The notes beneath the pieces are model-generated. The model was not told where the DNA came from. It did no database searches and saw nothing but the letters and a program-made list of their open reading frames with translations. From Juglans regia (Eukaryota > Streptophyta > Magnoliopsida > Fagales > Juglandaceae): a DNA stretch of 64,000 bases. Shown one piece after another: positions 1-12,600 of this stretch. The DNA is taken from the NCBI RefSeq assembly GCF_001411555.2, contig NC_049902.1, positions 13,247,423 to 13,311,422 of the forward strand. The letters are read 5' to 3'. Each line of letters starts with the position of its first letter. The first letter of the stretch is position 1. Both the position numbers and the translations under genes were made by a program.

Positions 1-163
1 CATGGAGCTGATGGGTTCAAGTGGTTTTTCCTTGGGTATTTTTGATCATAGCCTTGACTCATTCCCTTGTCTCTTCTTCAAGGCTGATTTGAGCAGGTCA
101 ATTTTTACTTCTTGAAGGCTTTTTTTTTTCAAGTGGTAGAAGTTGGAAAGGGTTGGTAGTATA
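1..163 (-). repeat. Fragment of long gypsy LTR (left, 3' LTR of the 1-13241 element)
   Basis: This stretch aligns by eye with 8331-8495 inside the right-hand LTR of the same element. Shared words include the run around GGGTTCAAGTGGTTTTTCC and the poly-T tract. It also aligns more distantly with 55838-55990 in another LTR copy. The similarity stops near 160-165, where pol-derived sequence begins. I read this as the remnant of the 3' LTR of a minus-strand Ty3/gypsy element, fused by an internal deletion to mid-pol. It continues off the left edge of the window. Confidence 0.6.
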
Positions 164-278
164 ACAACCCATCATCTCTAAGGGTGAAAGCTTATGGTCC
201 TTCCTTCTTTTCTACTTTCCGCTTGATTTCTGCCCATTTGGGATCCTCAATTTGTCGCTTTTTCACCTCTTCCAATTC
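164..278 (-). pseudogene. Ty3/gypsy pol remnant (RNase H to integrase linker)
   Basis: On the minus strand from 278 downward there is an open frame with the charged linker typical of gypsy pol between RNase H and integrase (for example QIEDPKWAEI). It runs to a stop near 190. The frame is in register with the pol frame that resumes at 4682 on the other side of the solo LTR. The two were therefore contiguous before that LTR inserted. Integrase itself is missing because pol is joined directly to mid-LTR sequence near 163. Confidence 0.6.
274..278. repeat. Target-site duplication AATTC, left of LTR A
   Basis: AATTC immediately precedes the TGTAACAG start of LTR A and is repeated exactly at 4677-4681. 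The 5-bp length is standard for Ty3/gypsy integration. Confidence 0.9.
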
Positions 279-2867
279 TGTAACAGCCCGCTAGAAATTC
301 ATTGGTGGAATTTCTATTGACTTTAGGAATCTCGTAAAAATCCCATAAGTTTTATGAATCGACCAATCGCATAGGTTTTAGTCTGTCAACATAGTCAGTG
401 TTATCACTCACTATGGTACTAGAAATATAAGTTTTATTTATTTGAGGTGGTTAGAAGTGTTAGAATGCATTATGGTTCACGCCATTAGACTCAGTGGATT
501 ATGTAGGATTTTATGGTGCAATAGCCTATTTTCATAATTCTGGACGAAACGTCTGTTGGAAATTGTGAAATTATTTTTATGGGTACTTTGAGGTTGAATT
601 TCGGTAAAAGATTTTCACTATAGGTTAATGTGAATATTTAGGAATTTTTAGTGTTAAGTTTATGATTCACTTTTTCGGAGTGAATAGTAATCTCAGTAAG
701 CGCACCAATTGCAGTGTTTCAAAATCACAGTGTGAAATGTCCAAATTAGATTGGAGAAGTTTTATTTGGACACTTGGAAAGATCTTAGCCACACTCAGTG
801 AATAATTTTAGACACATGGCTCCATAAGGAACGTTTGTTGGATTTGAAGGAATCAAGGTGTGAAATCATGCCACTTAAGCAAAACTTTGTTTCATTTGCT
901 CAACCAAATTGTGCCAGATCAAAGAGGGCTTCAATCCTAATAAAACCCTAAATGGTGGGAATCCAATTGAAAGCCCAAAAGTTTTGTTGAAATCAAAACC
1001 CTAAACGGTTTCCCCAAAACCCTAAAGTTGGCCTCTAAACATTTTCTAATCCGATTTCTAGCATTGTGTTTAATCACTTAATTAAATCACTTCCACATGC
1101 TATTAATCCTTCAAATTTGTGTTAGAACATCATTATCCAACCTTGTTAACCTTGAAAAATTGATTGGACCAAGTGATATTGGATTTGGGCTTGATAGCAA
1201 CCTATACCCTCTTTAAACCCCAAATTTTAGGCCCATTCGGTTTAGGCCCATTAAGGCCCACGAATTTGGTCACCATAGGATTGCTTCATGGCTAAGTTTT
1301 GTATCCCCACTTGGCTGGCCAGATCTTTACAAGAAGTGCCTAGAAGGTTCTTGAAAGACAAAACTAAAGGGCCACCTCACTCTTTTACTCTCATACTCCA
1401 CCTTGAGAAAAGATCTTGGTCTGATTTTTATGAGAAGAAAAGGCCAACACTCAACCATTCCTTCAGTCCTATCAAGGTGGAGTGTAAGAAGCTCTCCAGT
1501 CCACTTCCCACGAAAAGCAGCTCTCATTTACACTTTTCCTTCATAGAACACAAAAGACACTCTCGGACAGTTTTTCGTACCTCTTTTGAACGCCTGTTTC
1601 GAAGCTTTTGTAAGTGTTTTCTAACAAAGTTTCCTTCATGAAAGTTTTTTTTTTGGAGTCTAGTTTACGTGGATACCTTATTCGTTCCATTTGGAGATCA
1701 TTTGATCGGTCAAAAGTTGTTTAGACCCCAGAAAGGTCATTCTAGGCGATAAACTGGAGAGTGTGTTATATTTTGGAGTTTTTGACCAAGCTAATGAATA
1801 GATCTTGGTCCGAAATTTTTATGGAGTACTGTTAACATGTGTATATGATTATTGGTTGAAGATTTGTTGCATGATTAAAAGTTTTGGTGAAATATTTTCT
1901 TAGATCTAGAAACTTAGAAACTGGAAGAGGAAAAACAATTTCTGTTTTGAGAAAGTTTAAATCTTTTATGGTTTAATCTTAGTCCAATGGTTTTGATATT
2001 TTTATTGGAAGATCCTAAGCATCTTATATACATGTTAGAATGTTATTTTGAAGATATTTGATGTTAGTTCGGAACATTTGAAATTTTATGCATTCAGATA
2101 TTTGGTTAGGCCAAAGTGATGATGTTCTTGGCTAAATTTATGTTTTGGGTGATGTTTAACCACGTGATCTTGAGTTTGAAGCTTGGATCTGTTTTAGGAC
2201 ACCTTTTTAAACCATGTGATGTTTTAGATTGAAAATCACATCTTTATAAGTCATGGATCACGAGGTTGATCAAAACAAGTTGGAAAACAAAATTCTGTTT
2301 TGAACTTAGAAGAAAAACCAAAAAGTTCAAGTATGATTTTGGTGATTTTGATGACTTTTGCTCATGATTCAAAACATGATTATTCTTAGGAATATGTTAT
2401 GAGTATAGTAGAAGAAAAATTTTGGATTAATCATGAGTTTTGAGATTTGAAAGAATTACAACAAAATCAAAGGAAATAACCTTTGTAAGTTTCGGCCCTA
2501 TAGAGTTTTAATGGTTGTGTTTAGTTTTAAATTTTTTTGAATTGATATTTGAGCTTAGGACAAAATTTACATAAGGTATGTAAATTTTGGTGATTTTTGG
2601 AGTTAGGATACAAAATCCTTAACTTAGGGGTAAAATGGTCGTTTTTCCACATGTAGAGGGTAAAATGGTAATTTTACTCGAAATTGATATTTTTCCATAT
2701 TCCTAATTGTTAGTGATTAAGTTCTAATTTTTAGAAACCGCTACTTTCAGTTTCTCGTGATCGCACTTGAGTTTTGTCTCAAAGCGCGAAGATTGAGGTA
2801 AGTTAGCTTTTAACTTACTATCAATTTAATGTGTATGTGTGATTAGTAAGGGAACTAAAGTGTATGT

Positions 2868-4150
2868 ATGCATGTTAACATATGTGCCATGTCAAGTCAT
2901 TACATTTATCTGTTACACAGAATTTATTCTGTCATGAATTATTCTTCTGTTACACAAGATATTCTGTCACGTATTGCTATACATTGCAAGTATGTTAAGA
3001 TAAGTATGCCATCTATTACATGTATTTCATGTCACGTAATGTTCACTGTCACATGTTACGCCATGTTAAGAAATGTTGTCTATTATATGGTATGCCATAT
3101 TATGAAATGTTGCATGTTACATGTATGACATGTTATGAAATATTCTCTGTTACATTTATGTCTCGAAGTATGTCATATCTGTCGTCTTAGTTCATGTCAC
3201 GTTATGCTACGTCAGGACTTCTGTCTTTTATGTCACGTTCATGTTACGTCACGTTACGAAATGTCATGTATGCCAGTTAAGTTATTCATGTCAATCACGA
3301 CCCTAAGCGCTAGGATGTGGTAATATCCTAGTGGAACTCCTTTGTTCACGTTGGAGTGTCTAAATAGGTGTGAAATTCCCTGGGTTGACGAAGTACAGTT
3401 AACAGGTTGCGAATGAGGCCAAATTAGCTGGTCACCGGAGCGGGCCAGACACTAAACGCCGATGGTGCCACACATTATGTTACGTGTATCCACAGCAAGT
3501 GTGGCACAAACAAATAAGTCATGAGGCCACAACAACTGTGAAGCATGAAGTATGGGGCCACAACAACTATGGAGCATACACTACGTGAGACACAACAATT
3601 ATGACACGTAGAATACGTGGGGCCACAACAACTGTGGAGTACGTATTAACGCACTCACAGTTGGTATAGAAACCTGTGATGTGATGCGGTAATCGACAGG
3701 GACACACGGCTCAAGGGGACCTGTGTAGCACCCATATGGTCACTTTAATGATTAAGTCTATTGAATAAGATTCCAAGTTCAAGTCATGTTTCACGTTATG
3801 TTATGTTCAAGTTTACGTTCACGCAATCATGGTAATCCCATGAGACAAGAATATGTTTCAAGTTCATGTTATGTTATGTTCACGTTTACGTTTATATTAT
3901 GTTCCAAGTTCACATTTATGTTATGTCATGCTTAGGTTCATGTTATGTTTAAAGTTCAAGTTCAAATTATGCATGTTCACATTCATGGTATGTTTCAAGT
4001 CCATGTTATGTTCCAAGTTCACGTTCATGCTATGTTTCAAGTCCATGTTATGTTTCAAGTCACGTTCATGCTAAACTTTAGTTTCAGTTTAAGTTATGCC
4101 AGTTATGTTATGTTGTATGTCAAGTTATGCTATGATTACTTATGATTTTA
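2868..4150 (+). repeat. ATGTT/CATGTCACGTT word-rich low-complexity tract inside LTR A
   Basis: Words such as CATGTTATGTT, CAAGTTCACGTT and CATGTCACGTTA recur dozens of times with irregular spacing, most densely at 2868-3260 and 3780-4140. The 32-bp tandem array and conserved LTR blocks separate the two parts. The other LTR copies lack this density, so it looks like local expansion within copy A. Confidence 0.6.
3523..3650 (+). repeat. Four-copy tandem repeat, about 32 bp period
   Basis: Units begin GGGCCACAACAACT or a variant, near 3523, 3555, 3587 and 3620. Spacing is 32, 32 and 33 bp. The third unit is the most diverged (GAGACACAACAATT). The array lies in the part of LTR A just before the 3' end-proximal conserved blocks. 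Confidence 0.75.
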
Positions 4151-4676
4151 TTATGCATTCATGCTTTTACTGCCATGCATGCATCATTAACCTGTGTGGA
4201 AGTTTCTTTTTAACTTGCTGAGATTTGTAATCAAATCTCACTGTGGTAGTCTCAACTACCATTCCCCCCGAATGGTAGATTTTGCTACAGGATCTGAAGG
4301 AGAACCGGGAATCGACCAACTGGAAACGGTCGACTAAGCGATGGTGTGACGTAGATGGTAGTACAGCAGTTACCTCAGATTACTACTTGTATTTGTGGAG
4401 TTAAATCTCTAACACTCTTTTGATCACAACCATTTTGGACTAGTGTTGTGATCTTAGTTGTTTGTATGAAGTATGTTTTAAGTATTTGGGATATTTCAGT
4501 TTGGTGCATAGTATTGCTGAAGAAACAAATTATCCGCTGCGAATATTGCATAATGCTAGATGCATGTTAGGAATATTGCATCTTATATGTCATGAACGGG
4601 GGCAGGTAACCTTGTGTTGCATGTCTCGACGCTTCAAATGTCCATCCGATCCCAAGCGGAATTTGGGGGCGTCACA

Positions 4677-4681
4677 AATTC
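4677..4681. repeat. Target-site duplication AATTC, right of LTR A
   Basis: This is an exact copy of 274-278, directly after the GTCACA end of LTR A. Confidence 0.9.
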
Positions 4682-5368
4682 CATAGGCACAATTTCTTGT
4701 ATTGTGGTCAGGGATGCGTCAGTAGGAAGATCCTTGATTAATAAACTTCTCATACTGTGTAGAAGGGACTCTACTTCCAAGGCGGGGCCCGTGGGATCAT
4801 CATTTTGCGTCTTCTGACGTAGCACATCTGCCACTATGTTTGCCTTGCTAGGGTGATACTTGATTTCACCCTGGTAGTCACTAATAGTTTCCAACCACCT
4901 TCTCTGCCTCATATTTAAATTCTGCTGACTGAATAAGGAGTTGAGGCTCTTGTGATCGGTGTAGATTTCACATTTTGCGCCATACAAGTAATGCATCCAA
5001 ATCTTTAAATTGAAGATTACGGCGACTAGTTCCAAGTCATGGGTGGGGTAATTCTGCTCATGGTTCATTAGTTGTCGTGAAGCATAGGCGACAACCTGCC
5101 CTTCTTGCATGAGCACACATTCGAGTCTTGATTTGGATGCATCGCTAAAAACCACGTAAGGCTTATAGGGTTCCGGCAGGGCTTGTATTGGCGCGGTTGT
5201 GAGCCTTTCCTTGAGTTCCATGAAACTCTGCTCACATTTCTCTTTCCAAATATACTTAGTGTTCTTCTTCTTGATTAGGGAAGTAAGGAGTCCTAACAGC
5301 CTAGAGAATCCTTCCAAGAATCGCCAATAGTAACTAGCTAATCCCAAGAAACTCTGGATCTCATGCAC
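4682..5368 (-). pseudogene. Ty3/gypsy pol, RNase H segment
   Basis: The minus-strand frame carries the RT thumb/connection (IQSFLGLASYYWRFLEGFS) and then RNase H. The RNase H acidic positions are visible in SDAS and YTDHKSL, and the C-terminal HPSKANIVADVLRQ corresponds to the usual HxxGxxN-VADALSR block. The frame is cut at 4681 by LTR A and continues at 278. Nothing suggests this copy can still produce pol. Confidence 0.85.
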
Positions 5369-6469
5369 ATTAGTTGGACGCTTCTAATTTACCACAGCTT
5401 TGACCTTGCTGGGATCAACTGATACTCCTTGCCTTGAGATTACGTGCCCTAAAAATTTTACCTCCTTGAGCTAAAACTCACATTTGCTGAATTTGGTGTA
5501 CAAACTTTGTTCTTTTAGCCTTCCAGTGCCAAACTAAGATGTTGCTTGTAGTTTTCTTCGCTCTTCGAGTATATCAATATGTCATCGGTGAATAAACAAA
5601 GTTATCCAAGTATGGTCTAAATACTCTGTTCATCCTATCCATGAATGCGACGAGGGCATTGATTATACCAAAGGACACCACTAAGAATTTATAGTGACCG
5701 TATCTAGTCTGAAATGCCGGTTTAGGGATATCCTTGTCCCTAAGTAACCAGACCTTAAGTATATCTTTGAGAACACTGATGCTCCTTGCAATTGATCTAA
5801 CAGGTCATCGATACGTGGTAATGGGTACTTGTTCTTAACAGTTACTTTGTTAAATTCTCTAAAATCAGTGCACATCATTAACGATTCATCCTTCTTCTTT
5901 ACGAACAGAACGGGCACACCCCAAGTTGATGAACTAGGTCGAATAAAGCCATTTTCTAGTAGTTCTTCTATTTTCTCCTTCAATTCTTTATGTTCTAGAG
6001 GGGCTATACGATAAGGTGCTTTATGGACAGGGGTTGTAGCAAGCTCTAGCTCTATAGTGAACTCTGTTTCTCTATCGGGGGGTAATCCGGGTAGATCGTC
6101 AGCAAAAACCTTGGGATATTCCTCAACTATAGGTATCCCTTGAATCTCCTTATTACAACCATAATCTTCCAGTATGAATGCTAGGTAGGCCGTGGCACCA
6201 CTAGCGATACACTTCCTTGCTTGCAAAGCTGAAATTAGAGAGGGGGTAGCCTTCACAGTCCCTCTCGTATGACGGATTTGGCCATCTACGAGTGAATCAA
6301 AGATAATTTGCTTGTGCCAGCAATCTATCCTAGCACAATGTTTGGATAACCTGTCCATTCCTCGTATAATGTCGAACCCTAGTTGGTTGAAGACGATCAA
6401 GTCGACTTCAATCAATCTCTCTCTCAGGGTTAATAGGCAGTTTTTTAACATGCAGGTATAGGTAATCAT
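5369..6469 (-). pseudogene. Ty3/gypsy pol, protease tail and reverse transcriptase (frameshifted)
   Basis: From 6469 down the frame shows the protease/RT linker ([17 protein letters not shown]) and RT blocks with [38 protein letters not shown] and [15 protein letters not shown]. The frame breaks near 5700. The YxDD box survives in another frame as FTDD (codons at 5581-5592) followed by ILIYSKS. RT is therefore recognisable but interrupted by at least one frameshift between 5369 and 5700. Confidence 0.85.
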
Positions 6470-6511
6470 GCTTCCATGAGGAATTGATACTACTATAGCT
6501 TGAGGTAACGT

Positions 6512-7027
6512 CTAAGTCTGCAGGTTACACCTGTGTGCAAACATCACGGACACAAAAGACCTTGTAGCGCTAGAGTCAAAGAAAGCACAAGCCATGCATT
6601 CATATAATGTGATTTTACCAGTGATGACTCCCATCTCTTCATCTTCAGGTATGTCCTCGTTTATCTCTCCAGGGGTGATGGCATACACATGAGTTTGAAC
6701 AGGTGGCCTCTGATTGGGCAGGTTGTTAGGAGCATTCCTTCGACCTTGCGCATTCTGAGGGCACTCCCGAATCATGTGTCCTGACTGACTGCATCGGAAA
6801 CATACTCCTAAACCCACTCGACATTCTCCACCGTGGTTCTTTCCACACTTCTTACAGGTAGCAAGTGGAGCTATCATAATGCCTTCACCCTTACTGGCTC
6901 CTTGTATAATCCCTCTTTCAGCATTACTCCCTCCTGCAGAGAAGGAAGAAGTCATCTTTTGCTCATGGTTAATTTGGGCCGCCACACTTCGTTGTTCTGC
7001 TTCAGTTATTGCAGTCACGTTAACCAA
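6512..7027 (-). pseudogene. Ty3/gypsy gag zinc knuckle and protease start
   Basis: The 171-residue frame has a CCHC zinc knuckle, CFRCSQSGHMIREC, near residues 75-88. It is preceded by a second Cys-rich motif (CKKCGKNHGGEC). Near its end is a retropepsin-like active-site region FFDSSATRSFVS, where the usual D-S/T-G triad reads DSS. If the alignment is right, the glycine of the protease triad is lost. The frame is separated from gag by a stop at 7028-7030. Confidence 0.8.
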
Positions 7028-7030
7028 ATC

Positions 7031-7567
7031 CTAGAAATTGTTGATGTAAAACCCATGTACGTAACTGTGAATTTGGGGTTGCAATCCTCTTTGAAACTTC
7101 TGAGCCTGCATCTTTACAGTGACGATCAGATGTAGAGCGAACCTTCTCAGCTTCATGAATTTTGTAGCATTTTGTTCAACTGTGAGATTGCCTTGCACCA
7201 AAGTGGCAACCTCTTGAGCCTTTCGGGTCTTTATCGATTCAGGGAAGAATCGATTATCGAACTCTTCTTTGAACCTACCCCAAGTCAAAGCATTGATATT
7301 ACCCAATTTCCTTATTAATAGCTGCCTCTTGGTATCCCACCAGATTCTGACTTTTCCTTGTAACAGATGCCCTACGTACTGTACTTTTTGCTCCTCCTTA
7401 CAACTGCTGATCTCGAAGGTCCTATCGAGATCTAGTAGCCTCTTGTTGGCCTTCATCTGTCTTTCAATCCCCATGAAATTAGGGTATCTGTATATCAGAA
7501 ACTTCTCATACGAACACCCTCGGTACTCCTGCCTTTCAACCTGTGGGTGTTGTTGGTTTTGCCTCAA
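7031..7567 (-). pseudogene. Ty3/gypsy gag (retrotrans_gag core)
   Basis: The 178-residue frame has a retrotransposon gag core, including YVGHLLQGKVRIWWDTKR, WGRFKEEFDNRFFPES and the QGNLTVEQNATKFMKLRRFA region. The N-terminal part of gag, the leader and the primer-binding site are absent, because LTR-type sequence resumes at about 7604. The 5' end of the element has been deleted. Confidence 0.8.
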
Positions 7568-7603
7568 GATTATCTCATGTTGCTATTTCATTGTCTCCAT
7601 CGT

Positions 7604-9693
7604 TTCATGCCTTAATCACAAACTTACTTAAAATCCATGCATGTTTTGATGATCAAAACAAGATAGAATTAAAACCTATCACGACATGCTTCTAATAAAA
7701 AATAAAACTTTCCATGATCATTCTAAGAAAATAATAAATCATATCAAAATATGCTAAGACATGTCATAGTTAAAATTTCCACTTAAAACAATTTAAAACA
7801 CTTACTATTCTTAATGAACGCGACTTTGAAACAAGCATGGTAACCTTTTTTAAGTTTTACGAAAAATACTCTAACACTTAAAAATCATGACTTGAAATCT
7901 AAACTAATATCTAGAGCAAGAATACTTACAAATTTTGTAGCCAACTCAAGCTCCTAGCACAAGAACTTTAAGAACACTCAAGCTCACACACCTTTTGGTT
8001 TCCCTCAAAACTAAGGGGGAAGATGGCTCTCAATGCTCAAGGTGGAGTTGGAGATGAGGTGTGGAGGAAATGAGGGGGTGGAGGGGCCTTTCGTAGGTGG
8101 CCAAGGTGGTGGAGACGTTGGCCTAAGTCCATGGGGATTGGTTGAGATGGGCGGTGGTGTAAGGGGCTGAATTTTCAGCTTGCACTTCATCACCTTGTGT
8201 CGCAACTGCAAAACGAAATAGTGCCCTAAATCACCATGACTTCATCACTACAATTGAAACATTAGTCCTAAGGGTGCTGGTTAGGTCGTGGTGCAGAAGG
8301 AAGTGAATACAAACAAGCAAAAACCATCTATGGAGTTGACGGGTTCAAGTGGTTTTTCCTTGGGTAGTTTTGATCATAGCCTTGACTCATCCCTTTGTCT
8401 CTTCTTCAAGGATAATTTGAGCAGGTCAATATTCACTTCTTGAAGGGTTTTTTTTTTTTTTTTTTTTCCAGGTGGTAGAAGGTGGAGGGTTGGCTGCCAT
8501 GTGATCATGAAGGTACAACTCAAAGAAGATGATACAAGGGAGGGTGGTTGCCGAGTGGAGTGGTGCACAAAAGCCATTCGGTTTTGGTGCCTTCTTTGGA
8601 TGGAAAAACTTGGTCAAAGGCTCATGATGACCATGAGGGCCTCTTGGAAACTGGGTTTATCTAGATATGGCATGGACTGGTGGCTTAGCCATGGGCAAAT
8701 GGGAGGTTGAAACCCAACTAATTTGGTTCCCATCCAACTAGAGTTTAAGGTGAATCGGTTTGGGGTTTTGGTTTGATTTTTTAAACCAAATTCATCCAAG
8801 GCTTGGTCTGGGTCTAAAGGGATCATATGAGGTATTTAAAGACCATATGCCCTTGAGAAAAGGACACAAAAATATTGAGTTTAAAGGCAAAACAATCCAT
8901 TGCACACAAAGGGCACACATGTGTGCCGATTGGTAGAGTTTGAGATTTGATATGTCATTTCTTCTAATGACATGTGTGGATGTTTACCTAGGGTCCTAAT
9001 ATGATCTAAGAGTAATGTAATTGAATAATGAAACAAGAAAATTTCAGATTAAAATGGTTAAAAATATTAAGAAAGAAAATTAAGTTCCAAAACATGGTTT
9101 AATGATCATTAATCATGGATAAGTTGGTTAATGGTCTTAACGCAATTTCAAGACTTAATTTGGGTACTTAGGAGATGATATGAGCTTGAGGAAACCCATG
9201 GAATGATGTATTGGACTTCAAATTGAAGAGTGAATAGAAGCAAAACAAGGCTTTGGGCCTTGTGGGCTTAAAAGGGCCATGGGTGCGGGTTCATGGGCTT
9301 GTGGGTTTGAGTGATGGGGGACCTTGTTTCCAGATTTTGAGGGATTAAAGGAGGCCTTAAGATCCAACAATATGGGCTTAAAAGGCTTACCTTGACCTAA
9401 TTGGGCCATGGGTCAAATCCATACCGAGCTTAGCCTAAAGGCCTTATGCCGTCCTCATACTTGGGCTAAGGCCATCCTACCAAGTCTGCACTCCTATGAG
9501 ACTTGGTTTAAGGCTTCTAAGACTTGCCCCACAAATGTCCTAAGGTTCTAAAAGGCCTTAATAGGATTACTAAATGGCTTGCTTCTCTAATCCTTCATGT
9601 TTAATAATTAATGACACTAAGTGTCATGATCTAAATAAATCTAACTACCCACATTGAAGTAAAATAACAAAATAAGCAAACAAAATAAATTGA
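7604..9693 (-). mobile_element. Long gypsy LTR B, proximal part (5' LTR of the minus-strand element)
   Basis: From about 7604 rightward the sequence is colinear with 55103-56870 of solo LTR F. Examples are the CATGCCTTGATCACAAACTT start of homology, the leader-like CTCAATGCTCAAGGTGGAG block and the GTGTGCCGATTGGT block. It lacks the part equivalent to 53167-55100, so the gag-proximal half of the LTR is deleted. It resumes at 13130-13241 after the nested LTR C. Confidence 0.75.
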
Positions 9694-12600
9694 TGTAACA
9701 CCCCACTTGATTAACCCTTCCTTAAGTACTCTAGATTAGATTTTTAATTATGAGTTAATCACTTTCATTTAGGTTGGTAGTGGGATTAACATTAATGTTG
9801 ATACTTAGTGTTAATGAGCTAAGGATTAGAGAGGCAAGCCTATTAGAAATTTTGGTGAGGTTTTTTAGGACTCAAGTGCATTCATGGGCCTAGCCCAAGA
9901 AAACCTTGAACCAAGTCCTTAGGAAATCAAGACTAGTCTTGGCTCAAGTATACGAAGGCATAAGGCCTTTGGTGTAGATTAGACCGTTGGCCCTTTTCAA
10001 GCCCATATGGCCTAAATCCATGTTTGGACTCATTTTACCATTCAAAGATCAAATGTCCAATACACCATACCATTGGTTTCCTTAGGCCCGAATCACACTC
10101 AAAGTACCTAAATTAAGTTTTGAAAATTGGCTAAGGCCGTTAACCATCATACTTGAGGTTAGTGCGTTTTAAGCCATGCTTCAAAACTTAATTATGCTTA
10201 ATCTTTTTTTAAACTTTTTAATTCAAATTTTCTTGAATTAATAACCCCTTAAACCATGATTATACCATGTTAATATCGTAGCTAAACCATTTCACATGTC
10301 ATTAAGAAAAATAACATAACAAGCCCAAACCATGCTTCAATCGGTTTTGTGCATTGCCCTTTATAATGCTTGGACTGTTTTGCCCTTGGGCCCAACATTT
10401 TTGTGGTTTGTCCTCTAGTTTGAGCCTTGGACCAAATTGGTTGCATCAACCAACTCAAAGAACCAAACCGGGTGCACCTTGGTCTAGTTTGTGTAGGAAC
10501 CATTTGAATTGAATTTGAACCAGCCTCCTGCCATGGTTTGCACCACCACCCCATGCCACCTCCTTCTTCATCCAATCACCAGGAAGTCCCATGACCATCA
10601 TGAAGGATTTTGACTCATTTTGTGCTGCCCAAAAACATCCAAAACAAAACTGATTTTCTGCCACCACAAAACTACCTCCATCCACTTGTTTTCAAGGGTG
10701 GTGAGGGATCTTCTACCATCCAAATGATGCCCCGCGACCTGGAGTCATCTACAGGACCCTTGCAACTATTGGGAAGAGTAAATGATGGTGGTTTAGGGTA
10801 GTATTTCATTCTACACAAGCGACCTAAACTTATGCAAGCAAATCTGGAAATTTTCCAGATTTGAGCACCTCCCACTTCACCTTCACCCAATCACCAAGCA
10901 CCCAAGCCAATGTCTGTCACCCCTTGGCCACCTATAAATACTTTGCTCCCCTTCTCAATTCACCCACACCACAACTCCAAGCATCATATTGAGCCTTGAG
11001 AGCATTTCCCCCCTCTTAGAGATCAAAATAGTGCAAACCGAGTGAGTTTTGGTGAGTTCTTGAGTATTCTTGTGTAAGGCAGTCTAGAGAGCTTGGAAGA
11101 CCACAAAATTCGTAAGTCTTCTTCCTTTTGATCTTACTTAGAATTTCAAGCTTTTTTTCCAAGTGTTGGTAAGAAATTTGGTTGAGTTTTGAGAAGGTTA
11201 CGATGCTTAATGCAAACCCGGGTCAATTAAAGGAAGGTTTGAATGATTGAATGTTTTTAATTGGAAATTTAGCTATGGCATGTCCTAAGCATGATTTGAT
11301 ATGATCTATCATTATCCTAACATGATTATGGAAGGTTTAATTTGTGATTAGAAGCATGCCATGATAGGTTTTAAATCTATCTTGTTTTGATTATCAAGGA
11401 TGAATCGGTTTTAAGCATATTGGTGATTAATGATTTCTTAGCTTTGCTTAAGTGTTGGGATGAACTTGATTGCTTAAGGATTATACTTCATAATATCACT
11501 AAAGATGTTAGTGATCATTAGTGATTAAAGAAAATCTCATATGCATGCATTCATAGGCATCAATAGTTGAAAATACACATAGGCATCAAGTAGGATGCAT
11601 GCCACGGGTTGGGACTAATTGAACAAGTTCCACTTTGAATTTTAAAAATCCAAAGGCATATGTGGTTTTAGAATACCAAAAATATGAAGTCCATGAAATC
11701 TTGCTAAATTTGGAGCTCGTTTGCAATTAGTGAAAACTTAGGTACTAAATGACAATTTTTGAAAGTCTAGGGATATTTTTTTAAATACCCTAACCTAATA
11801 TACACATAATTTATGCAGCTACGATGCTAATTTCAAATTTTCCTGAAAGTTTGTAAGTTGGCCTCTATCTTACACCTTGATAAATTATTTATGAATTATA
11901 GATAAATGTTCATTCATAGTTCAATTATCATTTTGAACATAAAATATCATGTCATATGATACATTGAGTGCATACTTACAGGACATGTGATATTTTTACC
12001 ATTTTTGGTATACTGCATATAAATGTCATTTTTCATGAAACTTGCTACATATGCACATGTCATGAAAAATATGTTTCAAAACATTGCATGAAAATCATTT
12101 TATCACGACCCCAAAGGCTAGGATGAGAAAATTATCCTAGTGGAACTCCTATGTCCACTCTGGAGTGTTTAATAATGGAGTTGTAACCCCTAGGTTGACG
12201 AATAATAGTCAACATGTTTCGAATGAGTTCTTTTTAAAGAACGTTGGAGCGAAATCAACAGGTTGTGACACCTAGCGCTGGTGGGTGTACACGTTATAAA
12301 TTTTTATGATGTTATATTATTTACCAATGTATTGAGAAAGAGTATTGACAACGTAGTTTCTTATATACTACAATCACCGGCAGGTACTCACAGTGCATAT
12401 GGGGAATTGTGACATTACTACACGTTATGTTATTAATTAAGATAATGATGTAAGTCTCTAATGAAGATAATTTATGATGAAATTTTTATGAAGAAGTTAT
12501 GTCTTTTAAAAAATGATGACGAAATTACTTACTGAGTAAAAACCCGTGTCTTCATATTTTTTAAAAGATGTTGAGGAATCTGGATAGGAGACATGTATAC

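Larger units (their letters stand above)
279..4676 (+). mobile_element. Solo long LTR A of a Ty3/gypsy element (4.4 kb)
   Basis: The copy starts TGTAACAGCC and ends GGGGGCGTCACA, so it has TG...CA ends. It is flanked by the exact 5-bp direct repeat AATTC (274-278 and 4677-4681). No internal gag-pol of its own accompanies it, so it is a solo LTR made by LTR-LTR recombination. It lies inside the pol gene of the minus-strand gypsy element. The 3' third (3300-4676) shares colinear blocks with 12107-13129 and 15541-16659, including the end-proximal ATGAACGGGG...GTAACCTTGTGTTGCATGTC block. No coding capacity is credible: the short open frames here are Met/Cys/His-rich by-products of repeated ATGTT words. 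Confidence 0.9.

Noticed and set aside
1288..1641. 117-residue open frame on the plus strand
   Set aside because: It lies inside solo LTR A, has no domain or signal, and overlaps an equally long frame on the other strand. It is compositional noise.
2868..3650. CRISPR-like regularly spaced repeats
   Set aside because: The 32-bp units are contiguous without unique spacers and lie in a plant LTR. This is a tandem repeat, not a CRISPR array.
2868..4145. Series of Met/His/Cys-rich open frames
   Set aside because: They are produced by the repeated ATGTT/CACGTT words of the LTR. Several frames and phases are open at once, so no protein is implied.
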